A stretch of 64,000 bases of DNA. It comes from Caulobacter radicis. Its GTDB lineage: Bacteria > Pseudomonadota > Alphaproteobacteria > Caulobacterales > Caulobacteraceae. Each line of letters starts with the position of its first letter. Position 1 is the first letter of the stretch. The stretch covers positions 62,001 to 126,000 of the forward strand of contig NZ_QDKO01000025.1 of NCBI RefSeq assembly GCF_003094615.1, given 5' to 3'. The translations under genes and the position numbers were made by a program. Shown here piece by piece: positions 53,740-62,366 of this stretch. A model generated the notes under the pieces. The model did not search any database, was not told where the DNA came from, and saw only the letters and a list, made by a program, of their open reading frames with translations.

Positions 53740-56088
53740 ATGTCGGTCTTGGTTCGCCTGCTGGGCTCTCTCCTGGTTCTGATCGGTCTGGTGCTGGGCG
53801 TCGGCGGCGCCTGGCTCGCCGTCCTGGGCGGGTCGCCCTATTACGTCCTGGCCGGGATCGGCCTGCTGATCGCGGGCGTGCTGGTCGCTCGACTGAAGCC
53901 GGCCGGCGCGATCGTCTACTTCGTCATCTTTGCGCTGACCGTTGTCTGGGCGCTCTGGGAGACGGGGCTGGACGGCTGGGCGCTCGTGCCGCGTCTGGTC
54001 GCGCCGCTGGTGATCCTGCTGCTGGTCGTGCTGTCGCTGCCGGTGCTGACGCGGAGGGGAAGCAAGCCGATGCTGGCTGGCCTCACCGCGTTTGTCGTAC
54101 TGGTCGGCGCAGGCGGCGCGATCGTCGCGGCGGCCAATCGCCCGACGCCGGCCAAGCCGCTGCCTGCGGCGCTCGCCGGACCCGGCGCTGCGACGGGCGC
54201 CGACTGGATCGCCTATGGCGGCTCGCACGACGCCCAGCGCTTCTCGGCCGCCGCCCAGATCACCAAGGCCAATGTCGGCAAGCTCGAGCGCGTCTGGACC
54301 TTCCGCACCGGCGACATGCCCGAGAAGTTCGGCGCCGAGACCACCCCGCTGAAGATCGGCGACAGCGTCTATCTGTGCTCGGCGATGAACAAGCTGTTCG
54401 CGCTGGACGCTCGCGACGGCAAGCAGCGCTGGGCCTATGATCCCAAGGTCTCCAAGGACGCTATCCCCTATACGGCCGCGTGCCGGGGCGTGACCTACTT
54501 CGTGCAACCCGGCGCGGCGGCCGACGCCGCCTGCGCCGCGCGGATCATCGAGGGCACGCTGGACGGCCGGCTGATCGCCGTTGACGCCCGCAACGGAAAG
54601 CCCTGCGCGGGCTTTGGCCAAGGCGGCCAGGTCGACATCAAGACCGGCATGGGCGAGGTCGTGCCCGGCATGGTGTCGATCACGTCTGCGCCGACCATCG
54701 TGCGCGGGATCATCGTCACCGGCCACCAGGTGCTGGACGGCCAGAAGCGCTGGGCGCCGTCGGGCGTCATCCAGGGCTACGACGCCGTCACCGGCCAGAT
54801 GCGCTTTGCCTGGGATATGATGGCGCCCGACATCACCGGCCTGCCGCCGCAGGGGCGCACCTACACGCCCGGCACGCCGAACATGTGGACAACGGCTACC
54901 GGCGACGACGCCCTTGGCCTGGTCTACCTGCCGATGGGCAATTCGGCCGCCGACTACTACAGCTCGCTGCGCCGCCCGGCGGAGAAGGAATGGTCCTCGG
55001 CCCTGGTGGCCCTGGACGTCGTCACCGGCAAGCCGCGCTGGAAATTCCAGACCGCCCATAACGACGTCTGGGACTATGACCTGGGCTCGCAGGGCACGCT
55101 GGTCGACTTCCCGACGGCGGGCGGCCTTGTGCCGGCGATCATCCTGCCCAGCAAGCAGGGCGAGATTTACATCCTCGACCGGCGCACCGGCCGCCCGCTG
55201 ACGGGTGTCGAGGAGCGCGCGGTTCCCGGCGGCGGTGTCGAGCCGGCCGAGCGGGCCAAGACCCAGCCGTTCTCGCTCTATCACAGCCTGGCCAAGCCCC
55301 CACTGACCGAGAAGGACATGTGGGGCATGTCGCCGATCGACCAGATGATCTGTCGCATCCAGTTCAAGCGCGCCGTCTACAACGGCCCCTACACCCCGCC
55401 GCAGGCCAAGGCCCGCTGGATCCAGTATCCCGGCTATAACGGCGGCTCGGACTGGGGCGGGATCGCGCTGGACCCGCGCCGCGGCGTGATCGTCGCCAAC
55501 TACAACGACATGCCCAACTACAACCAGCTGGTGCCGCGCGCCGTGGCCGACGCCAAGGGCTGGTTCCCGCGCGGCGATCCGCGCGAGAAGACCAAGGCAG
55601 GTGGAGCCGAAGGCGCTGGCGATCCGCAGATGGGCGTTCCCTACGCCATCGACGTCAACGCCGGCTGGCGTATGCCGGGCACGGGCATGCTGTGCAAGCG
55701 CCCGCCCTATGGCGGCATCCGCGCCATCGATCTGAAGAGCGGCGCCACCCTGTGGGACCGTCCGTTCGGCACGGCGCGGCGCAACGGCCCCTTCGGCATT
55801 CCCTCGATGCTGCCGATCGACATCGGCACGCCCAACAACGGCGGCTCGGTGGTCACCGCCGGCGGCCTGATCTTCATCGCCGCGGCGACCGACAACCTGT
55901 TCCGCGCCGTAGACATGGAAACCGGCAAGACGGTGTGGAGCGACGTGCTGCCGGCCGGCGGCCAGGCCAATCCGATGGTCTATGAGCAGGACGGCCGCCA
56001 GTACGTGGTGATCATGGCCGGCGGGCATCACTTCATGGAGACGCCCGAGGGCGACTACCTGATCGCCTACGCCCTGCCGAAAGGCTGA
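53740..56088 (+). CDS. gcd: Membrane-bound PQQ-dependent dehydrogenase (glucose/quinate type)
   Basis: 782 residues. Five N-terminal membrane helices (to about residue 135) anchor it; the rest is a periplasmic eight-bladed propeller. Visible propeller motifs include DWIAYGGSHDAQRFSAAAQI, LFALDARDGKQRWAYDPK, ALVALDVVTGKPRWKFQT and DLKSGATLWDRPFGTARR. It would oxidise an aldose or polyol with PQQ and pass electrons to ubiquinone. No pqq biosynthesis genes are in the window. GGAGAG lies 3-4 bases before the ATG. It heads a rightward unit with the CtaG-like and b561 genes. Confidence 0.9.
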   Translation: MSVLVRLLGSLLVLIGLVLGVGGAWLAVLGGSPYYVLAGIGLLIAGVLVARLKPAGAIVYFVIFALTVVWALWETGLDGWALVPRLVAPLVILLLVVLSLPVLTRRGSKPMLAGLTAFVVLVGAGGAIVAAANRPTPAKPLPAALAGPGAATGADWIAYGGSHDAQRFSAAAQITKANVGKLERVWTFRTGDMPEKFGAETTPLKIGDSVYLCSAMNKLFALDARDGKQRWAYDPKVSKDAIPYTAACRGVTYFVQPGAAADAACAARIIEGTLDGRLIAVDARNGKPCAGFGQGGQVDIKTGMGEVVPGMVSITSAPTIVRGIIVTGHQVLDGQKRWAPSGVIQGYDAVTGQMRFAWDMMAPDITGLPPQGRTYTPGTPNMWTTATGDDALGLVYLPMGNSAADYYSSLRRPAEKEWSSALVALDVVTGKPRWKFQTAHNDVWDYDLGSQGTLVDFPTAGGLVPAIILPSKQGEIYILDRRTGRPLTGVEERAVPGGGVEPAERAKTQPFSLYHSLAKPPLTEKDMWGMSPIDQMICRIQFKRAVYNGPYTPPQAKARWIQYPGYNGGSDWGGIALDPRRGVIVANYNDMPNYNQLVPRAVADAKGWFPRGDPREKTKAGGAEGAGDPQMGVPYAIDVNAGWRMPGTGMLCKRPPYGGIRAIDLKSGATLWDRPFGTARRNGPFGIPSMLPIDIGTPNNGGSVVTAGGLIFIAAATDNLFRAVDMETGKTVWSDVLPAGGQANPMVYEQDGRQYVVIMAGGHHFMETPEGDYLIAYALPKG

Positions 56089-56091
56089 GCC

Positions 56092-56811
56092 ATGGAGACC
56101 TGGACACCTTACTGCGGCGCCGGCCCCTCGCCCGCCGAGATCTGGAGCCGCTGGAACCTCGACCCGCTGCTGCTTGTCGCGTTGGCGCTGATGGCTGCAT
56201 GGCTTTGGGTCGCGGCCCCGACCAGGCGCGGCTTGGCCTTCGCGGCCATGGCGATATTGCTGGTCAGCTTCGTGTCGCCCCTCTGCGCGCTCAGTTCGGC
56301 GCTGTTCTCGGCCCGCACGGCGCACCACGTGCTGCTGACCAGCCTCGCCGCGCCCTTGATGGTTTGGGCCCTGCCCCGTCCCCGCGCCTCAAGGAGCCTC
56401 GCGGCGGCGACACTCGCCTTCGCCGGGGCCTTCTGGCTATGGCATGTCCCGGCGCTCTATGAGGCGGCGCTGTCGAACCATGGCGTCTACTGGCTGATGC
56501 AGGCCAGCATGCTGGCGTCGGCGATGATGTTCTGGCGTGCGGTCCGAGCCGCTCCGGCGCCGGCCGCCGTCGCCGCACTGCTGGCGACCACCGTGCAGAT
56601 GGGCCTGCTGGGCGCCCTGCTGACCTTCATGCCGCGCGCGCTCTATGCGCCCCACGCCCTGACGACCACGTCCTGGGGCTTGTCGCCGCTGGACGACCAG
56701 CAACTGGCGGGCCTCGTCATGTGGATCCCGGCGGCCAGCGTCTACCTTGCCGCGGCGCTCGCCCTGCTCGGCCGGCGGCTGCGTAGCGCCTCGGGCTTCG
56801 CGGCCCGATGA
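56092..56811 (+). CDS. CtaG-like cytochrome c oxidase assembly protein (caa3_CtaG)
   Basis: 239 residues with about six to seven hydrophobic helices and the caa3_CtaG pattern: TPYCGAGPSPAEIWSRWNLD at the N-terminus, FVSPLCALSSALFSARTAHH and LTSLAAPLMVWALP, then FWLWHVPALYEAALSNHGVY. The conserved His residues and the first Cys may bind copper for CuB or CuA insertion. It supports the heme-copper oxidase encoded 2.5 kb downstream. It starts 4 bases after gcd and overlaps the b561 gene by ATGA. Confidence 0.85.
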   Translation: METWTPYCGAGPSPAEIWSRWNLDPLLLVALALMAAWLWVAAPTRRGLAFAAMAILLVSFVSPLCALSSALFSARTAHHVLLTSLAAPLMVWALPRPRASRSLAAATLAFAGAFWLWHVPALYEAALSNHGVYWLMQASMLASAMMFWRAVRAAPAPAAVAALLATTVQMGLLGALLTFMPRALYAPHALTTTSWGLSPLDDQQLAGLVMWIPAASVYLAAALALLGRRLRSASGFAAR

Positions 56812-57518
56812 TCGACCGGCTGATCGAGAACATCTTCGAATGGGCCGCCGGCCATGCCGACGAAGGACGCTATTCGCCGGTGGCCATCGTCTTTCACTGG
56901 ACCATGGCCGGGCTCGTCGCCTTCCAGCTCGGCTGGGGCTGGTGGATGGGCCGCGCGGCGCCCGGCGCTCAGATGCAGGCGGCCTACGAACTGCACTACC
57001 TGATCGGCGTGCTGATGCTGGTTCTGGTGCTGGGCCGTGTGGGCTGGAGGCTGTTCGCCCCGGCCGTCATCAACGACGCCGACAAGCCCGGCTGGGAGAG
57101 CACGGCGGCCCATATCACCCACTACGTCTTCTACACCTGCCTGTTCGGCCTACCGCTGACCGGCTGGGCCATGGTCTCGGCGACCAGCCGCGACACCGAG
57201 TTGACCCTGCTGAACCTGACGCCCTGGCCGCTGCTGCCGTTTGGCGAGCTGTCGCACGCGACGCTCTGGACGATCGAGGCCGTCGCCGAGTGGCTGCATT
57301 GGGGCCTCGCGCTCAGCCTTGTCGCCATGATCCCTGTCCATGTCGGCGCTGCATTGAAGCACCACCTGATTGATCGCGACGACGTCCTTCACGGGATGCT
57401 GCCGATCCTGCCGCAGCGGCCTCGACGGCGGACGCGCTGGCAGCGCCGCTGGCGGGCGCTGGAGAAACAGGTTGCGTCTCTAGCCAGGCCGCTATTGCGG
57501 CGACTTCGGCTTCGCTGA
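56808..57518 (+). CDS. Cytochrome b561-family protein
   Basis: 236 residues, four-helix diheme cytochrome b561 type (bacterial CybB-like). Heme-ligand candidates are the His residues of IVFHWTMAGLVAFQLGW, LHYLIGVLMLVLVLGR, HITHYVFYTCLFGLPLTGW and LVAMIPVHVGAALKHHL. It would pass electrons in the membrane between quinol and a periplasmic acceptor. The C-terminal 35 residues are strikingly Arg-rich and are encoded antisense to a conserved helix of the convergent cytochrome c gene. Confidence 0.85.
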   Translation: MIDRLIENIFEWAAGHADEGRYSPVAIVFHWTMAGLVAFQLGWGWWMGRAAPGAQMQAAYELHYLIGVLMLVLVLGRVGWRLFAPAVINDADKPGWESTAAHITHYVFYTCLFGLPLTGWAMVSATSRDTELTLLNLTPWPLLPFGELSHATLWTIEAVAEWLHWGLALSLVAMIPVHVGAALKHHLIDRDDVLHGMLPILPQRPRRRTRWQRRWRALEKQVASLARPLLRRLRLR

Positions 57519-58098
57519 GCTTGCCCGCGATCGTGGTCATCACCCCGCGCGGATCATTGCGGCGCACAGCGCGCCTCCAGCGAGCGAATTGGTCGGCGGT
57601 ATAGGCCGCGGGTTGTCCGGCCAAGGCCGGCTGGGCCGCGCCTACACCCTGCCCCTCGGCTCCATGGCAGGCGGCGCAGGGCGCGAGGCCACGCACGGGA
57701 TCGCCTCTCGTCCAGAGCGCTGGCGGCGACCTGTCGCGGGTGTCGCCGCCCGCCGTCGGCAAGCTCGAATAATAGAACGCAACGGCGCGGCGAGCCCTGT
57801 CGTCGAGCGGCTTGGCGACCGGGCCCATCACCTTGTCGGGCCGGATGCCCGAGGCGTAGTCCTCCATCTGCTTCTGCAGATAGCCGGCGTCGAGACTGGC
57901 CAGGCGCGGGACCGATACGCCGTCGCCCATGCCGTCGAGGCCGTGGCAAGAGAAGCAGGCATGAGCTGCTCCGCCGGCGCCGCCGCTCATCGCGATAGTC
58001 CGTCCATCGACGCTCAGCAGGGCGTCGGTCCGGGCGGGGGCGCGGTCGCAGGCGCTGAGCGCGGCGAGCGCGATAAGGGAGGAAGCGAAACGGCCCAC
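57313..58098 (-). CDS. Diheme c-type cytochrome, exported
   Basis: 261 residues from GTG at 58098, with a lipoprotein-like signal (LIALAALSACDR) and two heme sites: CFSCH (C48-H52) and CAACH (C141-H145). It matches the cytochrome c4/c553-type two-domain layout (MEDYASGIRP, LDDRARRAVAFYYSSLP). The last conserved helix (KLSEAEVAAIAAWLETQ) lies inside the 3' end of the b561 gene on the opposite strand, and the reading frame goes on to 57313, a 206-base overlap; the final 50 residues are Ala/Gly/Arg-rich and probably not functional. The start would fall at the transcript start, so it may be leaderless. Confidence 0.85.
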   Translation of the reverse strand: MGRFASSLIALAALSACDRAPARTDALLSVDGRTIAMSGGAGGAAHACFSCHGLDGMGDGVSVPRLASLDAGYLQKQMEDYASGIRPDKVMGPVAKPLDDRARRAVAFYYSSLPTAGGDTRDRSPPALWTRGDPVRGLAPCAACHGAEGQGVGAAQPALAGQPAAYTADQFARWRRAVRRNDPRGVMTTIAGKLSEAEVAAIAAWLETQPVSPAPASGAASASAVEAAAAGSAASREGRRRDQSGGASMQRRHGQGSWRQG

Positions 58099-58106
58099 TC
58101 CGCCTA

Positions 58107-58139
58107 AACCCTGCGGAACCGCGACCGTTCCGACGGGTT
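58107..58139. promoter_or_regulatory. Two overlapping, divergent EcfG-like promoters
   Basis: Plus strand: GGAAC-N16-GGTT at 58115-58139. Minus strand: GGAAC-N16-GGTT at 58131-58107. The two -35 boxes form the inverted repeat GGAAC-N7-GTTCC. Each drives one of the divergent cytochrome c genes. Confidence 0.6.
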
Positions 58140-58167
58140 GAGCCTTCGGGTTTTCGAAGGGGCCTTG

Positions 58168-58557
58168 GTGATCGGTGGAACCAGGACAGCGAGCGCGGCG
58201 ATGATCGGCCTGGCCGGCGCGACGCTGGTCGCCTGCGCGGACAAGCCCTTTCCCTCACGCCAATTGGCGGGCGCCAATCCCACCGAAGGCCTGCGCCTGA
58301 TCGAAGCCGAAGGCTGCGGCGCTTGCCATCATATTCCCGGCGTGCAGTGGCCACGCGGCGCGGTCGGCGGGTCGTTGGACAACCTGCAGGCCCAGGCGAT
58401 GATCGCCGGACGCTTCCCGAACCGCCCGAACGTCATGATCGCCTGGCTTCGTGATGCGCCGGCCATGGCCCCAGACACCGCCATGCCCGCCTCCCGCCTG
58501 ACCCAGGATCAAGCCCGCGACGTGGCGGCCTACCTCTATTCGCTCGATGCAGACTGA
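58168..58557 (+). CDS. Monoheme cytochrome c, lipoprotein-type signal
   Basis: About 129 residues. Signal with a lipobox-like end (MIGLAGATLVACADK), one heme site CGACHH, and axial Met likely in DTAMPASRLT. Small class I cytochrome that could feed the oxidase next door. GTG at 58168 was chosen because AAGGGG lies just upstream and the promoter at 58115-58139 puts the transcript start near 58147, which rules out the TTG at 58138. It overlaps coxB by 11 bases. Confidence 0.82.
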   Translation: MIGGTRTASAAMIGLAGATLVACADKPFPSRQLAGANPTEGLRLIEAEGCGACHHIPGVQWPRGAVGGSLDNLQAQAMIAGRFPNRPNVMIAWLRDAPAMAPDTAMPASRLTQDQARDVAAYLYSLDAD

Positions 58558-59512
58558 CGCGCCGCCCGCACACGGGAGCCTGAAGGGGTGGCCCCCGCCG
58601 GCGCTGGATCCAGCCGGGCCTTTCGCCGCGCCGTTGAACAGCCTGACCTGGGGTCTGCTGGCCATGACCGCCGCCGTGCTGGCGATCGTGGTCGTCGCCC
58701 TGGCCCTCGCGCTCTTCGCACCACGGGCCTGGCGCAAGCGCTTGGGCGGCGAGCGTCTCGTCTGGATCGCCGGGATCGCCTTTCCCGTCGTGGTGTTGAG
58801 CGCCCTGCTGGTCTGGGGCCTTTCGCTGACCCATCGCCTCAGCGAGCCGCCCCGCCCCGGAGAACTGCGCGTTCGCGTCACCGGCGAGATGTGGTGGTGG
58901 CGGGTCGGCTATCTCGACGCGGCCGGCCGCGAGGCCTTCCAGGACGCCAACGAAATCCACATCCCCGCCGGTCGGCCCGTGGCGCTGGAGCTGGAGTCGA
59001 CGGACGTCATCCATAGCCTCTGGATCCCACGGCTGAACGGCAAGCTCGACATGATCCCCGGCCGCCGCAACATCCTGCGGATCCAGGCCGACCAGCCCGG
59101 CGAATACGGAGCCCAGTGCGCCGAGTTCTGCGGCGGTCCGCACGCGCTGATGGCGCTGGTCGTCGTCGCCCACGCGCCGGCGGACTATGAGGCCTGGAAA
59201 GTCAAGCAGGGCGAGCCCGCCGCACCTGCGCCCGCCCATGCTGCCGGCAAGGCGGTGTTCGACCGCGCCGGCTGCGGCGCCTGCCACGCCATTCGGGGAA
59301 CCGACGCCAACGGCCTGGCGGGCCCGGACCTGACCCATGTGGGCTCCCGCCGAACCCTCGGCGCCGGCGTCCTGCCCAACAACCAGGGAGCCCTGGCCGG
59401 CTGGATCGGTGACAGCCAGGCGATCAAGCCCGGTAACCGCATGCCCGCCTATTCGGTGCTGAGCGGCCAGGAACTGCGCGACGTCTCGGCCTATCTGGAG
59501 AGCCTGAAGTGA
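58547..59512 (+). CDS. coxB: Cytochrome c oxidase subunit II with fused cytochrome c
   Basis: 321 residues. Two N-terminal membrane helices (TWGLLAMTAAVLAIVVVALA, VWIAGIAFPVVVLSALLVWG), then the CuA cupredoxin domain (GEMWWWRVGYLDAAGR, VIHSLWIPRLNGKLDMIPG and the copper loop CAEFCGGPHALM), then a C-terminal cytochrome c with CGACH (about 239-243) and axial Met in GNRMPAY. This caa3-type layout takes electrons from soluble or membrane cytochrome c. It overlaps both neighbours, so the block is one operon. Confidence 0.92.
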   Translation: MQTDAPPAHGSLKGWPPPALDPAGPFAAPLNSLTWGLLAMTAAVLAIVVVALALALFAPRAWRKRLGGERLVWIAGIAFPVVVLSALLVWGLSLTHRLSEPPRPGELRVRVTGEMWWWRVGYLDAAGREAFQDANEIHIPAGRPVALELESTDVIHSLWIPRLNGKLDMIPGRRNILRIQADQPGEYGAQCAEFCGGPHALMALVVVAHAPADYEAWKVKQGEPAAPAPAHAAGKAVFDRAGCGACHAIRGTDANGLAGPDLTHVGSRRTLGAGVLPNNQGALAGWIGDSQAIKPGNRMPAYSVLSGQELRDVSAYLESLK

Positions 59513-62052
59513 ACGGCCCGCCCACGCCGTCCGAGACCGGCTTCGACACCGCCCTCTACGAGCGCTTTCCGACCAAGGGACGACGGCCGAAGGGCGAGCT
59601 GGAGCAGCTGGAGGCGATCTGGTGCGCGCCCCGGCGGTGGGAGTGGATCACCGTCATCAACAACAACTATGTGGGCGTCTATTACGTCGGCGCGGCCATG
59701 CTGTTCTTCGTGCTGGCCGGGGTGCTGGCGCTCTTGATGCGCACCCAGCTGGCCCTGCCGATGCAGGGCGTGCTGGCCCAGGAGACCTACAACCAGATCT
59801 TCACCATGCACGGCACGGTGATGATGTTCCTGTTCGCGGTGCCGGCGGTCGAGGCGCTGGGCGTGCTGCTGCTGCCGCAGATGCTGGGCGCGCGTGACCT
59901 GCCCTTTCCGCGCCTGTCGGCCTACGCCTTCTGGGCCTATCTGATCGGCGGTCTGGCGTTCTTCTGCTCGCTGTTCTTCGGCCTGGCGCCGAACGGCGGC
60001 TGGTTCATGTATCCGCCGCTGACCTCGACCACCTATTCGCCGGGCATCAACGCCGACTTCTGGCTGCTGGGCATCGGCTTCATCGAGATTTCGGCCATCG
60101 CCGGGGCCATCGAGATCATCGTCGGCGTTCTGAAGACCCGCGCGCCCGGCATGACGCTGGACAAGCTGCCGGTGTTCGCCTGGGCCATGCTGGTCTTCGC
60201 CGGCATGATCATCATCGCCTTCCCGTCGGTGATCCTGGCCACGACGCTGCTGGAGCTGGAGCGCGCCCTGGGCTGGCCGTTCTTCGACGCGACGCGCGGC
60301 GGCGATCCGATGCTGTGGCAGCACCTCTTCTGGTTCTTCGGCCACCCCGAGGTCTACATCATCTTCCTGCCGGCGGCGGGTGCGATGTCGACCATCGTGC
60401 CGGCCGTGGCCCGCACGCCGCTGGTCGGTCACTGGCTGGTGGTGCTGGCGTTCCTGGCGACCGGCTTCATCAGCTTCGGGGTCTGGGCCCACCACATGTT
60501 CACCACCGGCCTGCCGGGCGTGTCGGTCGGAATGTTCTCGGCCGCGTCCATGGCCGTCAGTCTGCCCGCTGGCGTGCAGGTCTTTTCCTGGATCGCCACG
60601 GTCGCCTCGGGCCGGATGAAGTTCAATGCGCCGGGGCTCTTCGTGCTCGGCTCGCTGCTGATCTTCGTCATGGGCGGGCTGACGGGCGTGATGGCGGCCA
60701 TGGTCCCCTTCGACTGGCAGGCCCACGACACCTATTTCATCGTCGCCCACCTGCACTACGTGCTGATCGGCGGGATGGTCTTTCCGCTGTTCGCGGCGAT
60801 CTACTACTGGACGCCGATGGTGTCGGCCCACCCCTTGAGCGAGCGCTTGGGTCGCTGGACCTTCGGGCTGATGTTCGCCGGCATGCACCTGGCCTTCCTG
60901 CCCATGCACCTGACCGGCCTGATGGGCATGCCCAGGCGCGTCTACACCTATGCCGCTGGTCGCGACTGGGAGTGGCCGAACCTCATCTCCAGCATCGGCG
61001 CCTTCGTCTTCGCCGCCGGGGTGCTGATCTGGGTGATCGACATGATCCGCAATTTCCGACCCTTCGGCTTCAGCGAGGCCGGCAACGTCTACGGCGGCGG
61101 CGGACTGGAGTGGCTGCCGGCGGGCCTCTACTCCACCCGCAGCATCCCGGTGGTGACCTCGCTCTATCCGCTCTGGGACCAGAAGAATCTCGCCCGCGAC
61201 GTCGCCGCCGGCCGCTATTTCCTGCCCGGCGCGCCGACCGGCGGCCGCGAGACCCTGGTGACCAGCCCCGTCAACGCCGAGCCCCAGCACCTGCTGCGCA
61301 TGCCCATCCCCTCGGGCTGGCATGTCTGGGCTGCGGTGTTCACGGCCGGCTTCTTCCTGCTGCTGACCGTGCAGGCCTATGCCGCTTCGGTGCTCAGCGG
61401 CGTGCTGGCGATCGTCTGCGTTCTGCGCTGGTGCTGGTTCCTCGACCATCCCCTGCCGCAGCAGACGGTCGACGTCGGCGCAGGGATCGAGCTGCCGACC
61501 TACGCCAGCGGATCGTCGAGCACCGGCTGGTGGGCGATGGTCGTGACCCTTGTGGTCGGCGGCATGGTGCTGGCCATGTCGGTGTTCTCCTACGTCTTCT
61601 TGTGGAGCCGCAGTCCCGACACCTGGCGACCGCCGCCCGACACCACCTCGCTGGCTGTCGCGACGGCATCGGCCATCGGCGGCGGCGCCCTGGCCCTGCT
61701 GGCCAGACGCCAGCTCGGGCGCCCGTGGCTGGCCACCGCCATGGTCATTGCCGGGGGCGCCCTGCTGGGGCTGGCCTTCGGCGTCGACCTGTCGTCCTGG
61801 CGCTCGATCGGGCTGTCGCCCCAGGCCAGCGCCCAGGGCGCGATCGTCCACGCCATCCTGGCCTGGCAGGGCTTCTTCGTCGCCGTTGCAGCGATCATGG
61901 CGCTCTATGTGCTGCTGCGACGGCTCTACGGATATGTGGGCCCTGACCGGCCCGCGACCATCGAGCTGGTCGGCCTGTTCCTGGCCTACACCGCCGGCCA
62001 GGGCCTCGTCGGGCTCTACGTCACCCGCCTCTTCCCCGCGGGTCTGGCGTGA
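59509..62052 (+). CDS. coxA: Cytochrome c oxidase subunit I fused to a subunit III-like region
   Basis: 847 residues. Subunit I core: heme ligand H101 (FTMHGTVM), GHPEVY (H279, E281, Y283; CuB ligand His and cross-linked Tyr), H328-H329 (WAHHMFTTG), H414/H416 (VAHLHYVLIGG). Glu281 with the GHPEVY motif indicates an A-type pump channel, though not every channel residue can be judged. After a linker (about 540-600) come more helices (VWAAVFTAGFFLLLTV to YVTRLF), a subunit III-like region of about five to seven helices. GTG start overlaps the coxB stop. Terminal oxidase reducing oxygen to water. Confidence 0.93.
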   Translation: MNGPPTPSETGFDTALYERFPTKGRRPKGELEQLEAIWCAPRRWEWITVINNNYVGVYYVGAAMLFFVLAGVLALLMRTQLALPMQGVLAQETYNQIFTMHGTVMMFLFAVPAVEALGVLLLPQMLGARDLPFPRLSAYAFWAYLIGGLAFFCSLFFGLAPNGGWFMYPPLTSTTYSPGINADFWLLGIGFIEISAIAGAIEIIVGVLKTRAPGMTLDKLPVFAWAMLVFAGMIIIAFPSVILATTLLELERALGWPFFDATRGGDPMLWQHLFWFFGHPEVYIIFLPAAGAMSTIVPAVARTPLVGHWLVVLAFLATGFISFGVWAHHMFTTGLPGVSVGMFSAASMAVSLPAGVQVFSWIATVASGRMKFNAPGLFVLGSLLIFVMGGLTGVMAAMVPFDWQAHDTYFIVAHLHYVLIGGMVFPLFAAIYYWTPMVSAHPLSERLGRWTFGLMFAGMHLAFLPMHLTGLMGMPRRVYTYAAGRDWEWPNLISSIGAFVFAAGVLIWVIDMIRNFRPFGFSEAGNVYGGGGLEWLPAGLYSTRSIPVVTSLYPLWDQKNLARDVAAGRYFLPGAPTGGRETLVTSPVNAEPQHLLRMPIPSGWHVWAAVFTAGFFLLLTVQAYAASVLSGVLAIVCVLRWCWFLDHPLPQQTVDVGAGIELPTYASGSSSTGWWAMVVTLVVGGMVLAMSVFSYVFLWSRSPDTWRPPPDTTSLAVATASAIGGGALALLARRQLGRPWLATAMVIAGGALLGLAFGVDLSSWRSIGLSPQASAQGAIVHAILAWQGFFVAVAAIMALYVLLRRLYGYVGPDRPATIELVGLFLAYTAGQGLVGLYVTRLFPAGLA

Positions 62053-62354
62053 ACACCTGGCTTTCCCTGCTGGGCGGTCTTGCGCTCTGGGCGGCGCATT
62101 TCCTGGCCGCCTATGCGATCGCCAGTCTGGTCGACATATCCTCGTACGAGCACCAGGCCCCGCTCACCTGGCTTCTCGCGGGCCTGACGCTCGCCTGTGT
62201 CCTGGCGGCAGTCGCCTTGGCCGTTCGGGCCTGGCGGGCCTCCCGCCGCCCCGGTCTCGGCGGAGTGTTCGTACCGCGCCTGTCGGCCCTGGCGTCGACC
62301 CTCGCCGCCATCGCCATCGTTTGGCAATCAGCGCCATTCCTCTGGCGTCACTAG
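62049..62354 (+). CDS. Small membrane protein of the oxidase operon
   Basis: 101 residues, three hydrophobic helices (WLSLLGGLALWAAHFLAAYA, LTWLLAGLTLACVLAAVALA, LSALASTLAAIAIVWQSAPF). GTG start overlaps the coxA stop. Its position suggests an accessory or subunit IV-like role in the oxidase; no family assigned. Confidence 0.7.
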   Translation: MNTWLSLLGGLALWAAHFLAAYAIASLVDISSYEHQAPLTWLLAGLTLACVLAAVALAVRAWRASRRPGLGGVFVPRLSALASTLAAIAIVWQSAPFLWRH

Positions 62355-62366
62355 CGTTCAACGCCG

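Noticed and set aside
53671..56328. 885-codon open frame on the minus strand
   Set aside because: It is antisense to gcd and composed of His/Arg/Gly/Ala-rich low-complexity sequence; the plus strand has a recognisable enzyme with full motifs.
59491..61851. 786-codon open frame on the minus strand
   Set aside because: Antisense to coxA; His/Gln/Gly-rich from codon bias only.
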